A stretch of DNA of 64,000 nucleotides from Candidatus Bipolaricaulis anaerobius (GTDB taxonomy: Bacteria > Bipolaricaulota > Bipolaricaulia > Bipolaricaulales > Bipolaricaulaceae). Location: contig NZ_LS483254.1 in the NCBI RefSeq assembly GCF_900465355.1, forward strand, positions 186,001 to 250,000, given 5' to 3'. The notes beneath the pieces were generated by a model. That model did no database searches. It saw only the letters and a program-made list of their open reading frames with translations, and was not told the origin of the DNA. The position numbers and the translations under genes are program-made. Below, one piece after another: positions 1-8,000 of this stretch; the first letter of the stretch is position 1; every line of letters starts with the position of its first letter.

Positions 1-116
1 GCCCCCAACCCGAACCCGCCGAGGAACAGGCGGTACGCCTGGTCCGGCAGCGTCTCCACCGCTGTCTTCCTCTGCGAAAGGTCCGCGACCAGCATCTTCC
101 CCGTCACACCGTTCAT
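1..116 (-). CDS. Aldehyde ferredoxin oxidoreductase-like protein, N-terminus only
   Basis: Only the first 38 codons are in the window; the gene runs off the left edge. The ATG is preceded on the minus strand by a GGGGGGAG-type ribosome binding site. The peptide begins MNGVTGKMLVADLSQ and continues to FLGGFGLG. This resembles the start of tungsten-pterin aldehyde ferredoxin oxidoreductases (GKxLxVDLS, then FLGGRGLG), which oxidise aldehydes to acids with ferredoxin in the cytoplasm of anaerobes. The tungstopterin and 4Fe-4S ligand motifs lie outside the window, so the call rests on the N-terminal signature alone. A TATACT hexamer on the minus strand at 215-220 could be its -10 box. Confidence 0.65.
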   Translation of the reverse strand, partial: MNGVTGKMLVADLSQRKTAVETLPDQAYRLFLGGFGLG

Positions 117-432
117 GTCTCCCCCCTTCGTGTCTGTGGTCTGGCGCTCGGCTGTGCTCTGCCGGCCACCGTGCCCGCCAGCAAGCGTTCCGCGGCGAAG
201 CCGCACCAGAGCCGAGTATAGCTCCACCCCTCCGTTCAGGCCCGACCGATATGCGCCGAGGTCAGGGCATGCGGCGGCGTAGAACCCTGGACTGGCTTGC
301 GCGCGGATTGCTGCAGTGCCTCTAGCCATGGAGGGAAGTTCCCGGTCTCCCGTTACCTTGGGTCCCTCTCCCCCCGATGGGGGGAGAGGCACGGAGAGGG
401 GGGAACGTCCTCCGCGGTGAGAGCGTATGGGG
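117..432. other. Intergenic stretch without a recognisable gene
   Basis: About 316 bases between the oxidoreductase start and the small minus-strand gene. It holds a possible minus-strand -10 box (TATACT, 215-220) and a strong GC-rich hairpin at 365-389. Short reading frames here have atypical composition and no convincing ribosome binding site. Confidence 0.5.
365..389. repeat. Perfect GC-rich inverted repeat (REP-like hairpin)
   Basis: CCTCTCCCCCC, a GAT loop, then GGGGGGAGAGG: an 11-bp perfect stem. Elements of this shape are common as dispersed intergenic repeats in GC-rich genomes. I see only one copy in this window. It could also act as a bidirectional terminator stem, although no T-run follows. 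Confidence 0.5.
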
Positions 433-636
433 TCAGCCTTGGATCAGCCGCTCCAGGTACTCGCGGATCTCCGCCAGGCCGTAGATCGTGCGCCGGGCCT
501 CCAGGTCATCGAGCCACGCCTCGGCCACCGTCTCGTCGCGGATCACCTCGACGTCGTCCACGTCCAGGGCAGTGAGGAGCCGCCGCGCCTCCGCCTCGAT
601 CTCGCCGTCGTGGGCCCGCACCATGAACCTGCGCAT
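433..636 (-). CDS. Small hypothetical protein, 67 aa
   Basis: The ORF has a good ribosome binding site (GGAGA and GGAG just before the ATG) and a TACACT hexamer about 20 bases upstream at 657-662. The protein is charged and has no signal peptide or membrane segment. It begins MRRFMVRAHDGEIEAEAR and ends GLAEIREYLERLIQG. The last part loosely recalls the C-terminal end of glutaredoxin or arsenate-reductase-like folds (a GLxEIxEYL pattern), but no CxxC is present, so I do not assign a function. It is isolated, with divergent neighbours. Confidence 0.55.
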   Translation of the reverse strand: MRRFMVRAHDGEIEAEARRLLTALDVDDVEVIRDETVAEAWLDDLEARRTIYGLAEIREYLERLIQG

Positions 637-746
637 CTCCGTCTTCTCCCAAGACGAGTGTAGCCGAACTCCGCTGGTGCGATCTAGCTAGGGGAGCCTC
701 GCGGGATCGGCTCCCGTCCAGGGTACACTCCCCACGAGGAGGCCCT

Positions 747-2015
747 GTGGAGAGACTGCTCGTCGGAGCCCTGGTAGCGGCAGTATCGGTGGTGGGCGTG
801 GGGGAGCCACCGGCTGAGCTCTACACCTACCTCGCCGCTACGGCGGGGGAGGGGACGTGGGAGGTCCGGTCCATCCAACCGGTGGGTACGGGGCGGGTGA
901 CGGAGATCGGCCTCCGGTCCCAAACCTGGCGCGGGATCCCGTGGGATCACGTGCTGACCGTGTACGAGCCGGGAGAGGTCCTGGTGGAGGACGTTCTCGT
1001 GCTCTTCATCTCCGGGGATCCCGGGCCCGGGGACGTCCTCCTCGGGAGGACGGGGGCGGCCCTCTCCGGCCTCCGGTTCGCCATCCTCAGCGGGGTGCCC
1101 AACCAGCCCCTGTTCGGCCTACGCGAGGACGCCCTCATCGCCCATACGTTCGAGCGGTACCTGGTCGAGGGGGACCCGGACTGGCCCCTTCTCCTCCCAA
1201 TGGTGCGCAGCGCCCACGCGGCGCTGGAGGCCCTGGATGCGCTCGCCCCCGGCCTGTGGGGCACGGAGCTGCGGGGGGTCGTGGTCGCCGGGGCGTCCAA
1301 GCGCGGCTGGACGGCCTACCTCACCGCGGCCACCGCGCCCGCGCGGGTGGTGGGGCTGGCCCCGATCGTGTTCGATTTCCTTAATATCCCGGCCCAGCTT
1401 CAGCACCAGGAGGAGGTGCTCGGTGGCCCGTCGCCGATGCTCGACGCCTACACGTCGCGCGGGCTCACCCGGGCGTTTGCGACCTCGGAGCGTGGGCTGC
1501 GGCTGGCGCAGATCGTGGACCCGTACACGTACCGGCATGCCCTCACGATGCCCAAGCTCATCATCGCGGGGTCGAACGATCCTTACTGGACCGTGGACGC
1601 GACGAGCCTCTACTGGCCAGGCCTCCCCGACCCGAAGCTCCTCCTCGTCGTCCCCAACGCCGGGCATGGGCTCCTCGACGTGTTCCGGGTGGTGAGCTCG
1701 GTCGGAGCGTTCGTGCGGCTCGTGGCGCGGGGGGAGATCATCCCGACGGTCCGGTTCACCTCGGACGGGGCACGGGTTGGGGTGGAGACCGATCGCGAAC
1801 CGGATGAGGCGCGGCTGTGGGTCGCCGCGAGCGCGACCCGGGATTTCCGGTTCGCCCGCTGGGAGGAACGGGAGCTTAGGGGGGAGGGGCGGGCGTGGGA
1901 AACGGTGGTTACCCCTCCCGACGCGGGGTACCTCGCGTTCTTCGCTGAGCTCGTGTTCGCGGTGGACGAGCTCAAGCTCTACGTCTCCTCCCCCCCGCAG
2001 GTCCTCGGCCCGTGA
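747..2015 (+). CDS. PhoPQ-activated pathogenicity-related (PqaA-like) alpha/beta hydrolase
   Basis: A 422-residue protein with a GTG start after a GAGGAGG ribosome binding site and a short N-terminal hydrophobic stretch (residues 4-18), which suggests export or a lipid-free secretory signal. The nucleophile motif GASKRGWT puts the catalytic serine at about residue 184. AGSNDPYW (Asp about 278) and NAGHGLLD (His about 307) complete an alpha/beta-hydrolase triad. The GxSKRGW motif and the following FDFLN are typical of the PqaA family (PF10142), whose substrate is not established. The C-terminal ~100 residues form the family's beta-rich tail. It stands alone between minus-strand genes. Confidence 0.8.
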   Translation: MERLLVGALVAAVSVVGVGEPPAELYTYLAATAGEGTWEVRSIQPVGTGRVTEIGLRSQTWRGIPWDHVLTVYEPGEVLVEDVLVLFISGDPGPGDVLLGRTGAALSGLRFAILSGVPNQPLFGLREDALIAHTFERYLVEGDPDWPLLLPMVRSAHAALEALDALAPGLWGTELRGVVVAGASKRGWTAYLTAATAPARVVGLAPIVFDFLNIPAQLQHQEEVLGGPSPMLDAYTSRGLTRAFATSERGLRLAQIVDPYTYRHALTMPKLIIAGSNDPYWTVDATSLYWPGLPDPKLLLVVPNAGHGLLDVFRVVSSVGAFVRLVARGEIIPTVRFTSDGARVGVETDREPDEARLWVAASATRDFRFARWEERELRGEGRAWETVVTPPDAGYLAFFAELVFAVDELKLYVSSPPQVLGP

Positions 2016-2105
2016 CGGCCGGCGCTCGCTTGGTCCCCCCTATCCTCCGTCGCAAGGAGGAGACCATGAGATGGAGACTCGCGCTCCCCGGTACGCCGGA
2101 GCCCC

Positions 2106-2879
2106 CTAGCTCTGGCAGCGGGGGCAGGAGTAGGTGCCCCGTCCGCCGAGCAGCGAGCGCTCGATCCGGGCCCCGCACCGCGGGCATGGTTCCCCCTCCC
2201 GGCCGTAGACGGAGAGCTCGTACCGGAACTCGCCGTTCTCCCCGGTCGGCCCCCGGTAGAGGCCGTCCGCGAGGGTCGTTCCACCGGCGGCGATCGCCCG
2301 TTCGAGGACGGACGGGATCGCGTCCTCGAGCCGGGCGACCTCCTTCCGGGACAGGGAGCCCGCGGGTCGGGTGGGGGCGATGCCCGCCCGGAACAGGATC
2401 TCCGCCGCGTAGATGTTCCCGATCCCCGCGATCTTTTTCTGGTCCATGAGCCACAGCTTGACCGGCATCCGGCTCCGCGCGAGGGCTGCGGGGAGCCAGG
2501 CGAGGTCCCCGAACGGCTCCGGGCCGAGCTCGTCCACGAACCGTTCCACGACCGCGGTGGTCCCCAGGCGGCGCGGATCCACGAGGTGGGCTCCCCCGTC
2601 GGGAAAGCGGAGGGACAGACGGACCTTCCCGGTGGGCTCCCTTGTTCCCCACGCGAGGCGGCCGCTCATCCGCAGGTGGAGGACGAGGGTTCGGTCCCCG
2701 AGGTCGAACAGGATGTGCTTCCCCCGCCGGGAGAGGGATGCCACGGTCGCGGGGAGGGCGAGCGTGGGGACGATAGGGGCGAGTTTCGGATCCCGCACTT
2801 GGACGGAAAGGATCTCCTTCCCCACCACGTGGGGCCGTAGCCCGCGGACCATCGTCTCCACCTCGGGGAGCTCGGGCAA
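2106..2879 (-). CDS. mutM: Formamidopyrimidine-DNA glycosylase (MutM/Fpg)
   Basis: The bifunctional base-excision repair enzyme removes 8-oxoguanine and FapyG and nicks the abasic site. The 257-residue protein starts PELPEVETMVRGL, where Pro2 is the Schiff-base nucleophile and Glu3 the catalytic acid. A lysine in RRGKHILFDL matches the conserved beta-turn lysine. It ends with an intact zinc finger (CPRC about 232, CPRC about 252). The start codon is TTG (2877-2879), which directly gives the obligatory N-terminal Met-Pro-Glu-Leu-Pro. It follows the amidohydrolase gene on the same strand with only 1 base between stop and start, so the two are probably co-transcribed. Length is normal. Confidence 0.97.
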   Translation of the reverse strand: MPELPEVETMVRGLRPHVVGKEILSVQVRDPKLAPIVPTLALPATVASLSRRGKHILFDLGDRTLVLHLRMSGRLAWGTREPTGKVRLSLRFPDGGAHLVDPRRLGTTAVVERFVDELGPEPFGDLAWLPAALARSRMPVKLWLMDQKKIAGIGNIYAAEILFRAGIAPTRPAGSLSRKEVARLEDAIPSVLERAIAAGGTTLADGLYRGPTGENGEFRYELSVYGREGEPCPRCGARIERSLLGGRGTYSCPRCQS

Positions 2880-2880
2880 G

Positions 2881-4383
2881 CTAGCCCGTCCCGGTGCGGG
2901 TGTAGATCGGTTTCCCGGCGAGGAACGTCAGATCCACCGCGAGCTCCCCCCACGGGGCCTGAGCCGGGTCCCGAGACAGGACGACGAGGTCCGCCCTCTT
3001 CCCCGGGGAGAGCGTCCCGAGGTCCGGTTCGGCGAACGCAGCGTAGGCTGCCCCTTCCGTGTAGGCGCGGATCGCCGCGGCGAGGGTGAGCTTCTGGGGC
3101 GGGTGGGGAGGATCGAGGGCGAGGCCGATCCCGTACAGGGGGTCCATCGGCATCCCATCCGACCCGAACGCAAGGGGGATCCCCCGCTCGCTGACCCAGG
3201 CATGGGGGTCCATCCGCGCCTCCCGCTCCGGGCCCAGGCGGTCCTCGTACATCCTTCCCCGTCCCGACCACTGGAGGAAGTTCGGCTGCATCGAGGCCAC
3301 GAGCCCGAGGGAGGCCACCCGGTCCAGCTGCTCAGGGGTGGGGAGTTCGAGGTGCTCGATCCGATGCCGGTCCAGGCGGCCCACCCCCGCGGCGTGGGCT
3401 GCGGCGAGGGCCTCCTCGATCGCCCGGTCGCCGATGGCGTGGACGGCGAGCTGGAGCCCCGCTTCGCTCGCCTCCCGCCCCAGGCGGGCAAGCTCAGCCC
3501 GCTCGGTGAGGAGCTGTCCCAGGCCCTTTCCGTCCCTGTACGGCGTGTTGAGCGCCGCGGTACGGGCCCCGATTGAGCCGTCGGCGAACGCCTTCACTCC
3601 CTGGATGGTGAGGAGGGGGGAGCCGAACCCATGGCTCACTTGGAGCTCTTTCGCTGCCGAAAGGTTGTCCGCCGGGAGGTAGAGGAAGACCCGGGTCTGG
3701 AGGGTGCCTCGCCGCAGGGCGACCTGGTAGGCGGCGAGATCGCCAGGGCCGGCCATGTCACCAACTGCTGTCACCCCGAGCGAGGCGGCGTGGCGCGAGG
3801 CGACGGACACGGCCTCGGCGAGCGCCTCCGGATCGGGCTGTGCGGCGCGGATGAGGTCGGAGGCCGCGTCCTCGCGGAGGTGGCCCCGGTTGCGGTCCAC
3901 GAACTCCCCGTTGGGGTAGGAGCAGTGGGCGAGGGCGAGGGTGTTGGCGGCCACGAGGTGCCCGTCCACCCGCACCGCGCAGCATGGCTGGTGGGGAACG
4001 GCCCGGTCGAGATCGGCCCGTTCCAGGTACCGCTTCTCCGGCCACCGCGACTCGTCCCACCCCCGGCCGACGATCCACCCCCCGGGGCGGGCCCGCGCTG
4101 TTTCCCGCAGCCGGTCCAGGGCTTCCCCGAGCGACCGCGCTGCCCCCAGCCCAACGTAGAACGTGTGCTCCAGGCCCACGCGGATGAAATGGGTGTGAGC
4201 GTCGAAGAACCCGGGGAGGACGGCCCGCCCGCGGAGGGAGATCAGGGCCGTCTCCGGCCCCGTCAGGCGGAGGAGCTCGGGGGAAGCTCCCACGGCGGCG
4301 ATCCGCCCGCACCGGACGGCAAGGGCATCCGCTCCGTCGGCCCCGAACAGTGGCCCCCCATAGAGGATCAGATCCGCTCCCAT
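2881..4383 (-). CDS. Amidohydrolase family 3 (YtcJ-like) metal-dependent hydrolase
   Basis: About 500 residues of the amidohydrolase superfamily. An N-terminal beta-domain is followed by the metal site DAHTHF, a GVKAFADGSIG segment, HAIGDRAIEEAL, the RIEHLE motif and FGSDGMPMDP, in the order of YtcJ-like amidohydrolases (PF07969). The family hydrolyses C-N bonds in small molecules; the substrate cannot be read from the sequence. The ATG at 4381-4383 is preferred over an in-frame ATG at 4404. It gives the usual MGADLILYGG start, and a GATAAT hexamer lies just upstream. Transcription is divergent from the Sua5-type gene, and mutM follows immediately. Confidence 0.88.
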   Translation of the reverse strand: MGADLILYGGPLFGADGADALAVRCGRIAAVGASPELLRLTGPETALISLRGRAVLPGFFDAHTHFIRVGLEHTFYVGLGAARSLGEALDRLRETARARPGGWIVGRGWDESRWPEKRYLERADLDRAVPHQPCCAVRVDGHLVAANTLALAHCSYPNGEFVDRNRGHLREDAASDLIRAAQPDPEALAEAVSVASRHAASLGVTAVGDMAGPGDLAAYQVALRRGTLQTRVFLYLPADNLSAAKELQVSHGFGSPLLTIQGVKAFADGSIGARTAALNTPYRDGKGLGQLLTERAELARLGREASEAGLQLAVHAIGDRAIEEALAAAHAAGVGRLDRHRIEHLELPTPEQLDRVASLGLVASMQPNFLQWSGRGRMYEDRLGPEREARMDPHAWVSERGIPLAFGSDGMPMDPLYGIGLALDPPHPPQKLTLAAAIRAYTEGAAYAAFAEPDLGTLSPGKRADLVVLSRDPAQAPWGELAVDLTFLAGKPIYTRTGTG

Positions 4384-4466
4384 CGCCGCGCCATTATCTC
4401 CCATCGGGGAGCCGGTCGGGACCGGGGGGCTTCCCTCGCCAGGGACGTGCTGTACGATTGAGGACG

Positions 4467-5480
4467 ATGGAGACGCAGCTCCTCGCTCCGGATGAGGAAG
4501 GGATCGTCGCCGCCGCGGCCGTCATCCGCCGGCAGGGGATCGTGGCGTTCCCGACGGAGACGGTGTACGGCCTCGGGGCGGACGCCATGGTGGCGCGGGC
4601 CGTGGCGCGCGTGTTCGCGGCCAAGGAGCGGCCCCGGTTCGACCCCGTGATCGTCCACGTCGCCTCCCCCGAAGATGTTGGGACCCTGTGGACGGAGGTC
4701 CCGCCGCTCGCGCGGAGGCTCATGGAGACGTTCTGGCCGGGTCCCCTGACCCTCGTCCTCCCCCGCCGGCGGCGGGTCCCGGCGATCGTCACCGCCGGCC
4801 TGCCCACGGTGGCGGTGCGGATGCCGGACCATCCCGTGGCCCTCGCCCTCATCCGGGCGGCGGGGAGGCCGATCGCCGCTCCGAGCGCGAACCGGTTCGG
4901 ACGCCTCTCCCCCACCCACCACGACGACGTCCTCTCCCAGCTCGCGGGGCAGGTGGACGCAGTCATCGCCGGTGGGCCGACCCCGGTTGGGATCGAGTCC
5001 ACCGTGGTCTCGCTCGCGGAGGAGGTGCCGGTGGTGCTCCGCCCGGGGGGGACCCCGCTCGAGGCGCTGCGGGAGGTGATCCCCGAGCTGCGCACTGCCC
5101 CGCCCCTTGGCCCATCGGCCTCGCCGGGGACGCTCCCCCGCCACTACCTCCCCGCTACCCCCCTCTTCCTCCTCGATCACGGTCCTGTCCCGGAAAGGAG
5201 CGAACAGGTGGACCGGCTAGCGTGTGGGTTCCTCGCGTTCCGCGAGGAGTGGAGCGGGTTCGGGCGGGTGGAGGTCCTCTCCCCGGGGGGGGACCTCGTC
5301 GAGGCAGGGGCCCGGTTCTTCTCCACCCTCCATCGGCTCGATCGGGCGGGGCTCGCGGCGATCATCGCCGAGCCGATCCGCGAGGAGGGCCTCGGGGTGG
5401 CGATGATGGACCGGCTGCGGCGGGCCGCGGCGGGGCGGGCCTACCTGGGCGAGGGGCAGGTGTGGATGGCGCGTAACTGA
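4467..5480 (+). CDS. sua5: L-threonylcarbamoyladenylate synthase, long Sua5 type
   Basis: Makes threonylcarbamoyl-AMP from threonine, bicarbonate and ATP for the t6A37 modification of ANN-decoding tRNAs. The 337-residue protein has the full TsaC/YrdC domain in the first ~200 residues: GIVAFPTETVYGLGADA, the KxR pair in AAKERPRFDPVIVHV, SANRFGRLSPTHHDDV and GIESTVVSL. A C-terminal Sua5 domain is joined by the linker SASPGTLPRHYLPATP. The ATG at 4467 is chosen because the family starts about 20 residues before the first strand. A TACGAT hexamer at 4453-4458 sits only 8 bases upstream, so the transcript may be almost leaderless. Confidence 0.95.
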   Translation: METQLLAPDEEGIVAAAAVIRRQGIVAFPTETVYGLGADAMVARAVARVFAAKERPRFDPVIVHVASPEDVGTLWTEVPPLARRLMETFWPGPLTLVLPRRRRVPAIVTAGLPTVAVRMPDHPVALALIRAAGRPIAAPSANRFGRLSPTHHDDVLSQLAGQVDAVIAGGPTPVGIESTVVSLAEEVPVVLRPGGTPLEALREVIPELRTAPPLGPSASPGTLPRHYLPATPLFLLDHGPVPERSEQVDRLACGFLAFREEWSGFGRVEVLSPGGDLVEAGARFFSTLHRLDRAGLAAIIAEPIREEGLGVAMMDRLRRAAAGRAYLGEGQVWMARN

Positions 5481-5498
5481 AGACCGAAGGAGGGGCCG

Positions 5499-6014
5499 AT
5501 GAGCGCGAAGGACAAACGGGTTGCAGTGCTGGTGGCGGACATGTACCAGGAATTGGAGTTCTGGTACCCCTACCTGCGACTGAAGGAGGAAGGGGCCTCG
5601 GTCGTGGCGGTGGGGCCGGAGAAGCGGGAGTACAAGAGCCGACTTGGCTACCCGGTCCCGGCTGAGCTCGCCGCGGCCCAGGTTCGCACGGCGGACTTCG
5701 AGGCAGTGGTCATCCCCGGCGGGTACGCCCCGGACTACATGCGCCGGAGCCCGGCCCTCGTCTCGTTCGTGCGCGAGATGGCGCAGGTGGGCAAGCCGGT
5801 GGCGGCGATCTGCCATGGGGGGTGGATGCTCTGCTCGGCGCGGGTGGTGAAGGGGAAGCGGGTCACGAGCGTGGCCGCGATCCGGGACGACCTCGAGAAC
5901 GCCGGGGCGACGTGGGTTGACGAGGAGGTCGTGCGCGACGGGAACCTCATCACGTCACGCGTCCCGAGCGACCTGCCCGCATTCCTGCGGGCGATCCTCG
6001 CCGCCCTCGGGTAG
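5499..6014 (+). CDS. DJ-1/PfpI family protein
   Basis: A 171-residue single-domain protein of the DJ-1/PfpI superfamily. The glutamate near residue 18 and the nucleophile elbow AICHGGW (Cys about 105, followed by His) are both present, as is the oligomer-interface VIPGGYAPDYMR segment. Members act as proteases, glyoxalases or protein/nucleotide deglycases in different species; the sequence does not decide. It lies 18 bases after the Sua5-type gene with ribosome binding site GAAGGAGG, so co-transcription is likely. Length is typical. Confidence 0.93.
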   Translation: MSAKDKRVAVLVADMYQELEFWYPYLRLKEEGASVVAVGPEKREYKSRLGYPVPAELAAAQVRTADFEAVVIPGGYAPDYMRRSPALVSFVREMAQVGKPVAAICHGGWMLCSARVVKGKRVTSVAAIRDDLENAGATWVDEEVVRDGNLITSRVPSDLPAFLRAILAALG

Positions 6015-6019
6015 GGCTC

Positions 6020-6790
6020 CTACCGGCTCCCCGGGGGAAGCCGGGCCTCGACCCGGACCACGGCGGGGCCGATGAGGTCGAGGGCCTCCCCCTCGCGGAC
6101 CGGGAGGGAACTGCCTCCTGAGGCGAGGGGCAGGGCCATCCCCCGCCCGGCGAGCCAGTCCACTGCCCGGTGGATGGACACGGCGAACCCGACCTCCGGC
6201 CCGCCCTCCGCCGCCGCGCTGCCCGTGACGATCCCCACCACCTGCCCGGCCTCGTTCACGAGCGGGGCCCCGCTGTAGCCAGGCCGGAACGGGTCCTGGG
6301 TGGCGATGAGGTCGCGGAGGACCGTCGTCTCCGGCCCCACCGCCCACCACCCGACGCCGACGACGTGGGTGGGCAGGGGAAGCGGCTGGGCCGCCCCGGT
6401 GGGGTGCCCCACCGCCACAACGGCGTCCCCAACCTTCGGCCGATCCAGCGCCAGCGAAGCCACGGGGAGCGGCGGGGCGTTGTCCATCACGAGGAGGGCG
6501 AGGTCGTGGTCCGGACTGAGGGCGATCGCGGTCGCGCGGTGCCTCTGCCCTTCCCAGTACACGGCGATCTCGCTTGCCCCCCGCACGACGTGGGCGGCGG
6601 TGAGGACGTACCCGCCCGCGGCGATGCCAAATCCGGTTCCGGATCCCGTCCTCTCGCGGGGGAGGAGGCCGGGGATGAACGTGGCGAGGAGGGCGCCCGC
6701 GAGGAGGAGAGAGAGGAAAGGAACCCACCACCGCCGCGGGGGGAGGGGCTGCGGTTCCCCCTCGGGCTCGAGGGGGAGCTCGTCGGTCAT
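6020..6790 (-). CDS. Membrane-anchored trypsin-like serine protease (HtrA-like, no PDZ)
   Basis: A 256-residue protein with one N-terminal transmembrane helix (about residues 21-43) after an acidic, proline-rich cytoplasmic tail. The chymotrypsin-fold domain faces outward: His67 in LTAAHVV, Asp96 in SPDHDLALL, Ser173 in PGYSGAPLV. The serine motif is GYSGAP instead of the usual GNSGGP. No PDZ domain follows; only about 30 residues remain after the catalytic domain. The ATG at 6790 is chosen because upstream in-frame sequence has coding-shadow composition. It is the last gene of a minus-strand run after the TGS GTPase and the M20 peptidase. Confidence 0.85.
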   Translation of the reverse strand: MTDELPLEPEGEPQPLPPRRWWVPFLSLLLAGALLATFIPGLLPRERTGSGTGFGIAAGGYVLTAAHVVRGASEIAVYWEGQRHRATAIALSPDHDLALLVMDNAPPLPVASLALDRPKVGDAVVAVGHPTGAAQPLPLPTHVVGVGWWAVGPETTVLRDLIATQDPFRPGYSGAPLVNEAGQVVGIVTGSAAAEGGPEVGFAVSIHRAVDWLAGRGMALPLASGGSSLPVREGEALDLIGPAVVRVEARLPPGSR

Positions 6791-6827
6791 CGCCGCTCCC
6801 GACGTGCGGTGAGCCGCTGGGCCCGAG

Positions 6828-8000
6828 CTACCGGCGATGCCTGCTGCGACCCCGTCGTTCCTCCCGACGTGCGGCCTGGAGGGGCTTCCTCTCCTGGCTC
6901 CCCGGGACAAGGAGCGATCGCAGGAGCCGGCGGTAGGCATTGGCTGCTCGTTCCAGGTCGGCCACGGGAACGTGCTCGTCGGTCTGGTGGGCGAGGGATT
7001 CGTCCCCCGGGCCGTAGCCGACGGTGGGGATCCCCCGCCGGGCGCACGACTCCACGCCATCGGTCGAGAACCGCCACACGCGCATCGGCGGCGAACCCAG
7101 TCCCTCCCAGGCCCGGCGGGCCCACGGCTGCTCGGGGTTCATCCACCACGCGGGGAAGAAGCACTCCGCCCCGAATTTCTCCCCCGTGTAGGCGACGAGC
7201 TCCAGGCGCTCGATCTTCGCCTCGACCTCGAGCCCTTCGTACGCGGCGAGGACGGACGCCGGCGTCTCGTCGCGGGAGATGCGGCGGTCGATGAGAACCC
7301 AGCACCGGTCGGGGACGACCGGGCCATCGGACGGCGTCCCGATCGCCACCGGTGTTGCTGTCTCCTCGCCGAGGAGGGGGTCGTCGGGGAACAGGGCGTC
7401 GAACGTGAGGGGAAGCGTTTCCACCATCCGCACGATCGCGTTGTCCCCGAGGTGCGGCATCGCGGCGTGGGACGCGCGGCCGTGGGCCTCCAGCCGGATC
7501 ACCGCCCGGCCGCGGTGGCCGATCCCCAGGCGGAGGTCGGTCGGCTCGCTCAGCACCACGAGGTCCGGCCGTTCGACCTGGTCGAGGACCCGCGCCAGGA
7601 CGACCCCTTCCGCGGTTTCCTCGTGGGGCACGTAGACGAGGAGGAGAGTTCCCTCGATCTCCTGGGAGAGGGTGGCTGCGGCCGCGACCTGGGCTGCGAT
7701 CGCCCCCTTCATGTCCGCGGCCCCTCGTCCCCACAGCCTCCCGTCCGCGATCTCCCCGGAGAACGGCCCCCTGGTCCATCCTCCGCTCTCCCCCCCCGGC
7801 ACCGTGTCGAGGTGCCCCTCCACCATCACCGTCGGGCCCTCCCCACGGGAGATCCTCGCCACGACCGATCCCAACGGCCCGCGCTCGACCTCGCAGAACC
7901 CTTTCAGGACCTGGATCAGTCGCTCGGCCACCTCTCCTTCCATCCCCGATGGGCTTGGGATACGTACCAGTTCTTGGGCCAGGCGCACGGGGTCAGTCAT
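6828..8000 (-). CDS. M20 family metallopeptidase/deacylase, YgeY-like
   Basis: A 390-residue di-zinc amidohydrolase of the ArgE/DapE/carboxypeptidase G2 family. The metal ligands are seen in VEGHLDTVPGG (His63, Asp65), GRGAADMKG (Asp96) and VPHEETAEG (Glu pair), followed by the dimerisation domain (HGRASHAAMPHLGDNA). The C-terminal half, STDGVESCARRGIPTVGYGPGDE, resembles the YgeY subgroup linked to selenium metabolism in some bacteria. No selenium genes are nearby, so the substrate is open. The start overlaps the GTPase stop in ATGA. The last ~20 residues are strongly basic, which is unusual. Confidence 0.87.
   Translation of the reverse strand: MTDPVRLAQELVRIPSPSGMEGEVAERLIQVLKGFCEVERGPLGSVVARISRGEGPTVMVEGHLDTVPGGESGGWTRGPFSGEIADGRLWGRGAADMKGAIAAQVAAAATLSQEIEGTLLLVYVPHEETAEGVVLARVLDQVERPDLVVLSEPTDLRLGIGHRGRAVIRLEAHGRASHAAMPHLGDNAIVRMVETLPLTFDALFPDDPLLGEETATPVAIGTPSDGPVVPDRCWVLIDRRISRDETPASVLAAYEGLEVEAKIERLELVAYTGEKFGAECFFPAWWMNPEQPWARRAWEGLGSPPMRVWRFSTDGVESCARRGIPTVGYGPGDESLAHQTDEHVPVADLERAANAYRRLLRSLLVPGSQERKPLQAARREERRGRSRHRR

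Noticed and set aside
2052-2110. ATG with strong CAAGGAGGAG ribosome binding site at 2066
   Set aside because: The frame runs straight into antisense mutM with non-coding composition; at most a remnant of a lost gene start.
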